A DNA stretch of 15,982 nt from an uncultured Eubacteriales bacterium (GTDB taxonomy: Bacteria; Bacillota; Clostridia; Oscillospirales; Acutalibacteraceae). Where the stretch lies: assembly GCA_934444695.1 (NCBI GenBank), contig CAKSDF010000031.1:1-15982 (forward strand), in the 5' to 3' direction. Made by a program: the position numbers and the translations under genes. Below the pieces are notes generated by a model that saw only the letters and a program-made list of their open reading frames with translations, searched no databases and had not been told where the DNA came from. Below are positions 6,797 through 13,426 of this stretch, in pieces (within the stretch, counting starts at the first letter, position 1; each line of letters opens with the position of its first letter).

Positions 6797-8065
6797 ATGA
6801 GTCTTACAATGACGGTTACAACGGCATTTACCGTTGTGTTCAATATATTCGGCACCTTTTTGGACGCCTTAAAACAACTTTACATCGAATCGGGTATCGG
6901 AACCATGATAAGCGATTTTTCTGGGGACGGTTGGAAAAACCTTGCCATGCTTATTGTGGCCTGTGTGCTCATCTATCTTGCCATCGGCAAGGGATTTGAA
7001 CCGCTGCTGCTGCTTCCCATCGCCTTCGGAATGCTGCTTGCAAACCTTCCGTTTTTCCACGCAGAAGAGGCACTGGCCGTTCATTATCACGATCTGCCCG
7101 GATTTGTTGAGCTTTTCAAAACCGGCAACGTCACACTTATAGATTGCCTCTATCTCGGCGTTAAAGCGGGAATTTATCCGCCCCTCATTTTCCTCGGAGT
7201 GGGTGCTATGACCGACTTTGGACCGCTGATTGCCAACCCCAAAAGCCTTATCCTCGGAGCTGCCGCTCAGATCGGTATATTTGCCGCCTTTATCGGCGCG
7301 GCAATGCTCGGATTCAACGCCCTGGAGGCAGGCTCTATAGGTATAATCGGCGGAGCAGACGGCCCCACGGCCATTTATGTTGCTTCACGGCTTTTAAACG
7401 AAAATTCAAGTATTCAGGTTGGTACCATCGCCGTTGCGGCCTATTCCTATATGGCCCTCGTTCCGCTCATTCAACCTCCTATTATGAGACTGCTCACCAC
7501 TAAAAAGGAACGAGCCGTTGTTATGGAACAGCTTCGCCCTGTTTCCAAAAAGGAGAAAATCATTTTCCCCATAATGGTAACCGTGGTTGTTTCGCTTATT
7601 CTTCCAAGCGCCGCTGTGCTGGTCGGTATGCTTATGCTCGGTAACCTTATGAGAGAAAGCGGCGTTGTCGACCGCCTTTCCAAAACGGCGCAAAACGAGA
7701 TGATGAACATTATCGTTATCTGCCTCGGTCTTTCGGTGGGCGCAACCACCAACGGCGCAAGCTTCCTGACCCCGGCCACCTTAAAGGTGGTTGCCCTCGG
7801 TCTTTTTGCCTTTGCAATGGGCACCGCTTTCGGCGTGCTTTTTGGAAAGCTTATGTATATTTTCACCGGCGGAAAGGTCAATCCTCTCATTGGATCGGCA
7901 GGCGTTTCGGCCGTTCCTATGGCCGCCCGCGTTTCCAACAAGGTCGGTCAGGAGGAAAATCCTCAAAACTTCCTGCTTATGCACGCCATGGGACCCAATG
8001 TGGCCGGCGTTATCGGCTCGGCAGTTGCGGCGGGAGTGCTTCTCTCGATCTGCCCCACTCTTTGA
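6797..8065 (+). CDS. oadB: Na+-translocating decarboxylase beta subunit (OadB/GcdB/MmdB)
   Basis: An integral membrane subunit that decarboxylates carboxybiotin and couples this to export of Na+. The 422-residue protein is almost entirely hydrophobic, with about nine to eleven membrane segments. It carries the conserved GIIGGADGPTAIYVASRLL motif with the Na+/proton-binding aspartate (Asp188 here, matching Asp203 of the Klebsiella protein by motif). It also has NGASFLTPATLK and SAVPMAARV near the C-terminus. AGGGGGAAGAG precedes the ATG at 6797. It forms a two-gene unit with oadG. No carboxyltransferase or biotin carrier gene is seen in the window, so the partner must be encoded elsewhere. Confidence 0.95.
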   Translation: MSLTMTVTTAFTVVFNIFGTFLDALKQLYIESGIGTMISDFSGDGWKNLAMLIVACVLIYLAIGKGFEPLLLLPIAFGMLLANLPFFHAEEALAVHYHDLPGFVELFKTGNVTLIDCLYLGVKAGIYPPLIFLGVGAMTDFGPLIANPKSLILGAAAQIGIFAAFIGAAMLGFNALEAGSIGIIGGADGPTAIYVASRLLNENSSIQVGTIAVAAYSYMALVPLIQPPIMRLLTTKKERAVVMEQLRPVSKKEKIIFPIMVTVVVSLILPSAAVLVGMLMLGNLMRESGVVDRLSKTAQNEMMNIIVICLGLSVGATTNGASFLTPATLKVVALGLFAFAMGTAFGVLFGKLMYIFTGGKVNPLIGSAGVSAVPMAARVSNKVGQEENPQNFLLMHAMGPNVAGVIGSAVAAGVLLSICPTL

Positions 8066-8219
8066 GTTTGCTAATAGGTGATATGCGCCCTGCCGTTTGA
8101 TTTTACCGAGACGGTATGCAAAGCGGAATGTGTCGGTTCTGTTTTTGACTTTTCCGTTTGGCGCGATGCCTGTTTTACACTGAACTTTCTTTAAATTGCA
8201 AAAAGAAGGATATTTAAAG

Positions 8220-9506
8220 ATGAAAAAACTTTTGGCCGTCATTTTGGCGGCCTTTGTGATGCTCAGCTTTTTTGGCTGCAGGCAAAAAACCAATGATGCA
8301 ATGTCGGGAGAAGTTGTTTCTGCTGCCGAAAGCGAAATGTCGGATGCGGCGGAACCTGAAAACGACTTGTCGGAGGATTCGGAAGTTTCCGAGCTTTCAG
8401 ATGTCGAGAGTCAGCCTGCTTTTTTAGAACAAACCGAGCAAAGTGACATTTCTTTTACGCCGGAAACCGACGAGATAGCCGCCCCGCCCGATATAAGAAC
8501 GCCTGCCGAAAAATATACCGACACCCTTTCTCTCGAACAGCAGATAGGCCAGATGTTTTTTGCTCGTTGTCCGTCTGGTAACGGCGCCGAGCAGGCCGCG
8601 CAGTACAATATCGGCGGATATATACTTTTCGGCCGTGATTTCGACGGTCAGACCCCCGATTCTTTAAGAGAAAACATAGCTTCATATCAATCGGCGGCGC
8701 AAACGCCCATGCTCATCGGAGTGGACGAAGAGGGCGGATCGGTGGTAAGGGTCAGCGCCTATAAGGCCTTCAGATCGGAAAGATTTCGCTCGCCCCAGTA
8801 TCTTTATAATCAAGGCGGAATCGATGCGATAATTTCCGACGCCGACGAAAAGGATACCCTGCTTAAAAGTCTCGGCATCAATGTCAATCTCGCGCCGGTA
8901 TGCGACATTTCGGAAGATTCCGCCGATTTTATATATTCGCGGACTCTCGGAAAGGGAGCGGAAGAAACGGCCGAATACATATCCCGCCTTGCGGAAAAGA
9001 TGAATTTTGACGGGGTGGGAAGCGTGCTCAAGCATTTCCCGGGATACGGAAACAATTCCGATACCCACACCGGCATCGCAGTTGACGAGCGGCCGGCCGA
9101 AACATTTTTTGAAAAGGATTTTCTGCCCTTTTCGGCGGGGATCTCGGCAGGGGCGGGAAGCGTGCTTGTCAGCCATAATATCGTCAAGGCCTTTAATTCC
9201 GAGGTGCCGGCATCTCTGTCAAAAGAGGTACACGATGTACTTAGAAACGACCTTGGCTTTACGGGAGTCATAATGACCGACGACCTTGCCATGAGCGCAA
9301 TAACAAATTATACAGGCGGTCAATCGGCGGCAGTTATGGCGGTGGAAGCGGGCAACGATATGCTCATTTCCTCTGATCTTGAGGGTCAATATGCCGCCGT
9401 GCTCGACGCCGTAAACAGCGGACGCATAAGCGAGCAGCGCATAAGGCAGTCGGCTTCCCGGGTGATAAACTGGAAAATGTCACTTGGGCTTATTTCCACT
9501 CAGTGA
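8220..9506 (+). CDS. Glycoside hydrolase family 3 beta-N-acetylhexosaminidase, NagZ-like lipoprotein
   Basis: GH3 NagZ-type enzymes cleave GlcNAc from muropeptides during wall turnover. In Gram-positives they are often outside the membrane. The 428-residue product begins MKKLLAVILAAF and reaches Cys20 in LSFFGC, a plausible although imperfect lipobox. An acidic Glu/Ser/Asp-rich linker (about 21-95) follows, then the TIM barrel. KHFPGYGNNSDTHTG (271-285) includes the Asp281/His283 pair used as general acid/base in NagZ, with Thr where Ser is common. MTDDLAMSA places the nucleophile at Asp354. VDEEGGSVVR and LKSLGINVNLAPVCD are also typical. GAAGGA-like GAAGGA (8205-8210) lies 9 nt before the ATG. 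I saw no clear promoter in the 154-nt gap upstream. The extended linker should hold the enzyme away from the membrane. Confidence 0.9.
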   Translation: MKKLLAVILAAFVMLSFFGCRQKTNDAMSGEVVSAAESEMSDAAEPENDLSEDSEVSELSDVESQPAFLEQTEQSDISFTPETDEIAAPPDIRTPAEKYTDTLSLEQQIGQMFFARCPSGNGAEQAAQYNIGGYILFGRDFDGQTPDSLRENIASYQSAAQTPMLIGVDEEGGSVVRVSAYKAFRSERFRSPQYLYNQGGIDAIISDADEKDTLLKSLGINVNLAPVCDISEDSADFIYSRTLGKGAEETAEYISRLAEKMNFDGVGSVLKHFPGYGNNSDTHTGIAVDERPAETFFEKDFLPFSAGISAGAGSVLVSHNIVKAFNSEVPASLSKEVHDVLRNDLGFTGVIMTDDLAMSAITNYTGGQSAAVMAVEAGNDMLISSDLEGQYAAVLDAVNSGRISEQRIRQSASRVINWKMSLGLISTQ

Positions 9507-9609
9507 TCATTCGCCGAGGGATTTTTTCATCTTATGGAAGCAAACAAGAAAACGTCGTTGCCGGGAAATCATAAATGCAAGGCATGCGAGCTTTCGGAGG
9601 TTTATAAAT

Positions 9610-11004
9610 ATGGCAAGTCAATCTTTAAACAGCAGGAGCGCCAGCGACGGGGTTCAGATGACAAGCGGCTCACTGTGGAAAAATATGTTCCTTTTCAGCA
9701 TTCCGCTTATGCTGTCTCAGCTTTTGCAGGTGCTTTTCAATATGGCGGATGTGGCGGTCGTCGGCAAGTTTTCGAGTGCGGAAGCCCTTGGCGCGGTGGG
9801 TTCGACCACCATTTTAGTGACGCTGTTTACCGGCTTTCTCATCGGTATGGGAAGTGCCGTCAATGTCCGTGTGGCGCGGCATTTGGGCGCGCGGGATGAG
9901 GTGCGTACCGCATCTTCTATCCGCACTTCCTTTGTGCTGTGCCTTGCGATGGGCTGCATCATTATGGTGCTTTGCCTGACATCGGCACGGTTTATGCTTG
10001 AGCTGCTGGGCACAAAGGATGATCTTATCGAGGGTGCCGTGCTCTATTTCCGTATCTATGCTCTCGGTATGCCGGCCCTTGGAATCTTCAATTTCGGTAA
10101 CGGCGTGCTCAGCGCAAACGGCGATACAAAGCGTCCCCTTTCCTATCTTATGATCGCGGGCATTCTGAACGTCATTTTCAATCTGTTTTTCGTTATTGTC
10201 TGCGGTATGGCGGAGGACGGCGTAGCGCTTGCCAGTATAATCACCCAGTATGTGTCGGCGGTGCTCATCCTGATACATATGGGACGGCAGGGCGGAAACT
10301 GTACCTTCCGCTTTTCTGATCTGAAAAAGGGTATAGATAAAGCCGAGCAAAAACGCATTCTCGGCCTTGGAATTCCGGCAGGATTTCAGAATGCCATTTT
10401 TGCCATTGCAAACCTCTTTATACAGGGGGCGGTCAACTCCTTCGATTCGGTTATGGTCGAGGGAAATGCCGCTGCCGCCAACGCCGATGCAATTATCTAT
10501 AACGTTATGGCGGCGTTTTATACCGCCTGTTCAACCTTTATGGGTCAGAATCTCGGCGCCGCAAAACGCGATAGAGTTAAGAAAAGCTACTTTATCGGCA
10601 TCGTATATTCTTTTGCGGCGGGCGCGGTGCTCGGAGGGACGCTGTTTTTATTCGGAAGGGAGTTTTTGCATCTGTTTGCAAACGATCAGGCGGTCATAGA
10701 GGCAGGCCTTCAGCGCACACGGATTATGTGCTTTTCCTATGCCTTCAGCGCGTTTATGGACTGCACCATTGCGGCCTGCCGCGGTATCGGAAAGAGTCTC
10801 GCGCCCACCGTCATTGTTATTATGGGCTCCTGCGTATTCCGTGTGGCGTGGATATATACCGTGTTTGCCTATTTCCATACCATTCCATCTCTGTATCTTC
10901 TGTACATTTTTTCGTGGGTCATCACGGCTGTGGCCGAGATCATATGCTTTGCCATTAACTACAAAAAGCTTGATTCGGCCGGACGATTATCCTCTCAGGT
11001 ATAA
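9610..11004 (+). CDS. MATE family efflux transporter
   Basis: A multidrug and toxic-compound exporter driven by Na+ or H+. The 464-residue protein has about twelve membrane helices in two related halves: IPLMLSQLLQVLFNMADVA opens the first and LGIPAGFQNAIFAIANLFIQ the second. Further family marks are VGSTTILVTLF, ANGDTKRPL and FMGQNLGAAK. GGAGG (9596-9600) precedes the ATG at 9610 by 9 nt; earlier in-frame starts run into the GH3 gene and have no site. The substrate is unknown. The 103-nt gap after the GH3 gene has no clear terminator, so joint transcription is possible. Na+ coupling would fit the decarboxylase Na+ pump upstream, but this is inference. Confidence 0.93.
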   Translation: MASQSLNSRSASDGVQMTSGSLWKNMFLFSIPLMLSQLLQVLFNMADVAVVGKFSSAEALGAVGSTTILVTLFTGFLIGMGSAVNVRVARHLGARDEVRTASSIRTSFVLCLAMGCIIMVLCLTSARFMLELLGTKDDLIEGAVLYFRIYALGMPALGIFNFGNGVLSANGDTKRPLSYLMIAGILNVIFNLFFVIVCGMAEDGVALASIITQYVSAVLILIHMGRQGGNCTFRFSDLKKGIDKAEQKRILGLGIPAGFQNAIFAIANLFIQGAVNSFDSVMVEGNAAAANADAIIYNVMAAFYTACSTFMGQNLGAAKRDRVKKSYFIGIVYSFAAGAVLGGTLFLFGREFLHLFANDQAVIEAGLQRTRIMCFSYAFSAFMDCTIAACRGIGKSLAPTVIVIMGSCVFRVAWIYTVFAYFHTIPSLYLLYIFSWVITAVAEIICFAINYKKLDSAGRLSSQV

Positions 11005-11059
11005 TTGGACGTTAGATAGAAACAGCCTGAACAAAAAAAGAGATACGAGGGTATAGCTT

Positions 11060-11239
11060 ATGAAAAACAAAGGTATTATTAAAGGAATGATAATCGGAAT
11101 AGCGGCGGCAGTAATTTGGAGCATTGTTTTTATAAATGTACTGAATAGTATGGCGGGAATAGCAATCGGAATATGTTTAGGCGTTACCTTCGGCATATGC
11201 GGTAGTCTTATTTTTGCGAAAAAGAATAAAGATAAATAA
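11060..11239 (+). CDS. Small two-helix membrane protein of unknown function
   Basis: A 59-residue frame starting MKNKGIIKGM and ending FAKKNKDK, with GAGGG (11047-11051) 8 nt before the ATG. It has two hydrophobic stretches (about 6-29 and 31-52) with basic residues at both ends, so both termini are probably cytoplasmic. Codon use is AT-rich (many ATA, GGA, ATT and TTA), unlike its neighbours, which may mean recent arrival. It begins 55 nt after the MATE gene and is followed by an inverted repeat and then a terminator. I do not recognise the family. The clear ribosome binding site and membrane-protein composition argue that it is real. Confidence 0.65.
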   Translation: MKNKGIIKGMIIGIAAAVIWSIVFINVLNSMAGIAIGICLGVTFGICGSLIFAKKNKDK

Positions 11240-11264
11240 CGACACAACTTTTAATTGTTAAATA

Positions 11265-11290
11265 AGCAAGAGCTTTCGAATGTTCTTGCT
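11265..11290. repeat. Inverted repeat with 7-bp arms
   Basis: AGCAAGA (11265-11271) is the exact complement of TCTTGCT (11284-11290); the loop includes the palindrome TTCGAA. No T-run follows on either strand, so it is not a standard terminator. A shorter hairpin, AACATC-TCG-GATGTT, lies at 11343-11357 and is followed by TT only. Both are in the gap after the small membrane protein gene, about 210 nt that otherwise hold nothing I can identify before the terminator at 11401. Confidence 0.5.
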
Positions 11291-11400
11291 GCATAAAACG
11301 TACGGAAGAACGAACAAATTCCAGTTTAGAAATTAAAAACAGAACATCTCGGATGTTTTATGAAGCGGAATGCTTTAGGATATGTACAAACTATATAAAA

Positions 11401-11440
11401 ACCGCCCTGCGTGCTTATTAAAAGTACGCAGAGCGGTCTT
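11401..11440. terminator. Bidirectional Rho-independent terminator
   Basis: The arm ACCGC-C-CTGCGT-G-CTT from 11401 pairs with AAG-T-ACGCAG-A-GCGGT ending at 11436. The stem is about 14 bp with two mismatched or wobble positions. It is followed by TCTTTT on the plus strand, and by a TTTTTAT run (complement of 11394-11400) on the minus strand. It lies between converging transcription units, about 160 nt after the small membrane protein gene and 10 nt after the pth stop codon, and should serve both. Confidence 0.85.
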
Positions 11441-11449
11441 TTCATTAAT

Positions 11450-12061
11450 TTATCCGTTGTAAAGATTCATGGCCTTGTCGGTTTGATCCTTAACCATAAG
11501 CTTTACCGCCTCGACTCCCCGGTCGATGGCGTCGGCAAGCTTCTTTTCTTCCTCTCCCTTGACCTTGCCAAGTACAAAATCGGCAAGATCCATATCGGGA
11601 TGGGGCTTTGGCCCAATGGCCACACGCAGACGGAGAAAATCATCGTGACCGGTAAGGTATATTATCGATTTAATGCCGTTGTGGCCTCCGTCCGAGCCCT
11701 TTTTCCTTATGCGGAGCTTTCCTGTGTCGAGAGCCACATCATCGTATACAACAATGAGATGATCGGCGGGAATTTTATAAAAATTCAAAATATCTCTGAC
11801 CGATTCTCCCGAGTTGTTCATAAAGGTCTGCGGTTTGACCAGCAGAACCCTTACTCCGTCGATGTTTCCGTCGCCATAAAGAGCCTTGAACTTGAGCTTT
11901 TTGACATCGCAGCCGATCTTGTCGGCCAGGCGGTCGATAAACATAAAGCCCACGTTGTGACGGGTGAGGTCGTATTTTGCCCCGGGATTTCCCAGTCCCA
12001 CTATGACGTAGGAAGGGGAGAGGGCAGAGGAAAAATTCTTTTTCTTGGATTTAAAAAACAT
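11450..12061 (-). CDS. pth: Peptidyl-tRNA hydrolase
   Basis: Pth cleaves the ester bond of peptidyl-tRNAs that drop off ribosomes, recycling tRNA. The family motifs are all present: GLGNPG (22-27) with Asn25, Tyr30, the catalytic His35 in TRHNVGF, PQTFMNNSG with Asn82, YDDVALD with Asp108, and GSDGGHNG with Asn128. The 203-residue length includes about 15 extra basic residues (MFFKSKKKNFSS) before the usual start of the domain. There is no internal ATG to trim them, and AAAGG lies 9 nt before the ATG at 12061. It lies 47 nt downstream of prs on the same strand, a common Firmicute arrangement, and is probably co-transcribed with it. Confidence 0.97.
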   Translation of the reverse strand: MFFKSKKKNFSSALSPSYVIVGLGNPGAKYDLTRHNVGFMFIDRLADKIGCDVKKLKFKALYGDGNIDGVRVLLVKPQTFMNNSGESVRDILNFYKIPADHLIVVYDDVALDTGKLRIRKKGSDGGHNGIKSIIYLTGHDDFLRLRVAIGPKPHPDMDLADFVLGKVKGEEEKKLADAIDRGVEAVKLMVKDQTDKAMNLYNG

Positions 12062-12095
12062 ATCTTTAAGCCTTTAAGCGGATTTTTAAATTCTA

Positions 12096-12117
12096 AATCA
12101 GTCGTTAATCAGTCGTT
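12096..12117. repeat. Perfect 11-bp tandem duplication across the prs stop codon
   Basis: AATCAGTCGTT occurs at 12096-12106 and again at 12107-12117. The prs stop TGA (12111-12109 on the minus strand) lies in the copy read first. The second copy adds only to the prs-pth spacer. Confidence 0.9.
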
Positions 12118-13071
12118 GAACATTGTGCCCAGAGGCTTGTCCTCGTAAATGCGCTCGATAGCCTCGGCAAATGTGGGAGCGACAGGCAGGGTGACGATCT
12201 TGTCGATCTTCTTTTCCTCGGGCAGGGGAATGGTGTCCAACAGGACGACCTCCTTGATGGGGCTTGCTTCAATGCGCTCGATTGCGGGACCGGAAAGCAC
12301 ACCGTGGGTGGCGCAGGCGTAAACCTCTTTGGCACCGCCGATTTCCTGAACGGCCTTTGCGGCGTTGCAGAGTGTGCCGGCGGTATCGATCATATCATCA
12401 ACAAGAATGACGTTTTTATCCTTTACATCGCCGATTATGTTCATAACCTCGCAGACATTGGCGCGCTGACGGCGCTTGTCCACGATGGCAATGGGAGCAT
12501 CCAGACGGCGGGAGAAGTTTCTGGCTCTTGTGACCGAGCCGAAATCGGGGGAAACCACAACGATATCGTCGGGGCTTGTACCGAATTTATCAACAAAATA
12601 GGGGGCAAGAAGGGGTACACCCAGCAGATGATCAACAGGGATGTTGAAGAAGCCCTGGATCTGAGCCGCGTGAAGATCCATTGTGAGCAGACGGTCGGCA
12701 CCGGCAGCGGTGATGAGGTCGGCGCAAAGCTTGGCCGAAATGGGGTCGTGAGCCTTGGCCTTTCTGTCCTGTCTCGCATAACCGAAATAGGGCATAACGG
12801 CGGTTATTCTTGCGGCCGAAGCACGCTTCATAGCGTCGATCATAATGAGCATTTCCATAAGGTTGTCGTTAACCGGAGCGCAGGTCGACTGGACGATAAA
12901 TACATCCGATCCGCGGACGGTCTCGTTGATCGAAACCGAGATTTCTCCGTCACTGAATGTGCGAACATCGGAGTTGGAAAGTCTCAGTCCCAGTGAGTCG
13001 GCAATGCTTTTTGCAACCGGTCGGTTGGAATTTGCCGAGAAAATTTTAATATCTTTTCCGTGAAAGTTCAT
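12109..13071 (-). CDS. prs: Ribose-phosphate pyrophosphokinase (PRPP synthetase)
   Basis: Makes PRPP from ribose 5-phosphate and ATP for purine, pyrimidine, His, Trp and NAD synthesis. The 320-residue class I enzyme shows TFSDGEISV near 38, the flexible loop GYARQDRKAKAHDPISAK (about 97-114), the signature DLHAAQIQGFF (132-142), SPDFGSVTRAR (174-184) and the PRPP-binding loop VILVDDMIDTAGTL (221-234). The ATG at 13071 follows AGGGGG with 7 nt spacing. The frame stays open upstream to 13215, but the extension has no site and covers the hairpin region, so I exclude it. The gene is led by a roughly 110-nt untranslated region and followed by pth. SPDFGSV replaces the more usual SPDVGGV. Confidence 0.97.
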   Translation of the reverse strand: MNFHGKDIKIFSANSNRPVAKSIADSLGLRLSNSDVRTFSDGEISVSINETVRGSDVFIVQSTCAPVNDNLMEMLIMIDAMKRASAARITAVMPYFGYARQDRKAKAHDPISAKLCADLITAAGADRLLTMDLHAAQIQGFFNIPVDHLLGVPLLAPYFVDKFGTSPDDIVVVSPDFGSVTRARNFSRRLDAPIAIVDKRRQRANVCEVMNIIGDVKDKNVILVDDMIDTAGTLCNAAKAVQEIGGAKEVYACATHGVLSGPAIERIEASPIKEVVLLDTIPLPEEKKIDKIVTLPVAPTFAEAIERIYEDKPLGTMFND

Positions 13072-13101
13072 TTTTGTTCCCCCTACAAAACTTTTGCCGC
13101 A

Positions 13102-13144
13102 CCGCAAAGAAAATGCTTTTGCGGGCAGGGGATCCCCCGTCCGC
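13102..13144 (-). promoter_or_regulatory. Two overlapping hairpins in the prs leader
   Basis: In plus-strand terms, CCGCAAA (13102-13108) pairs with TTTGCGG (13118-13124). The 24-base near-palindrome 13121-13144 pairs GCGG-G-C with G-T-CCGC around GGGGATCCCC (13128-13137 at its centre), with one mismatch and one wobble. Both helices use GCGG at 13121-13124, so they cannot fully form together in the prs transcript. The GC-rich hairpin is transcribed first. The region lies between the prs promoter and its ribosome binding site (about 13084-13079). This is a candidate regulatory switch or stabiliser, not a match to any riboswitch I know. Confidence 0.4.
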
Positions 13145-13187
13145 GCCTTTCTTTCCGGCACAACGCTTATGTTCTTTTCCAAGTTAC

Positions 13188-13215
13188 ATTGTACAACAAT
13201 TTCGATAATTTGCAA
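13188..13215 (-). promoter_or_regulatory. Probable prs promoter
   Basis: On the minus strand, TTGCAA (13215-13210) and TACAAT (13193-13188) are separated by 16 nt, each one or two bases from consensus. Transcription would start near 13181, leaving a leader of about 110 nt before the prs ATG. Confidence 0.5.
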
Positions 13216-13320
13216 GTGCTAATTACAAACATATTATATAAATGGTTAAAATGACCTAATTTTCTTTAAATTATGACATAAAATTTTTCATAAAAAGGGG
13301 TGGTAATTATCATATGTTTT

Positions 13321-13329
13321 TGATATAAT
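13321..13329 (+). promoter_or_regulatory. Extended -10 promoter of ppdK
   Basis: TGATATAAT at 13321-13329 is a perfect TATAAT with the TGn extension. The -35 region (about 13300-13306, GTGGTAA) is poor, as is common for extended -10 promoters. Transcription should begin near 13336. Confidence 0.65.
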
Positions 13330-13340
13330 AGCTTTTGAAA

Positions 13341-13370
13341 CTGAAAATCGGGAAAAGTCTCGGTTTTCGG
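13341..13370 (+). promoter_or_regulatory. Stem-loop at the 5' end of the ppdK transcript
   Basis: CTGAAAATCGGG (13341-13352) pairs over 12 positions, three of them G-T wobbles, with CTCGGTTTTCGG (13359-13370), leaving a 6-nt loop. It would begin only a few bases after the predicted transcription start and about 55 nt before the ribosome binding site. Such terminal stems often protect highly expressed mRNAs; a protein- or metabolite-binding role is also possible. No T-run follows, so it is not a terminator. Confidence 0.5.
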
Positions 13371-13426
13371 TCATAAAACAGTCATCAAAATAAGATGGAA
13401 ATAAAATTGAGAGGAAGTTTCAAAAA

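Noticed and set aside
8104..8116. TACCG-AGA-CGGTA hairpin as the oadB terminator
   Set aside because: It is only a 5-bp stem without a T-run; 8066-8219 otherwise holds nothing I can identify.
8145..8181. TTGACT ... TACACT as a promoter for the GH3 gene
   Set aside because: The spacing is 25 nt, too long for a sigma-A promoter.
11411..12996. Plus-strand open frames of 245 and 230 codons opposite pth and prs
   Set aside because: They are antisense to two fully motif-complete genes.
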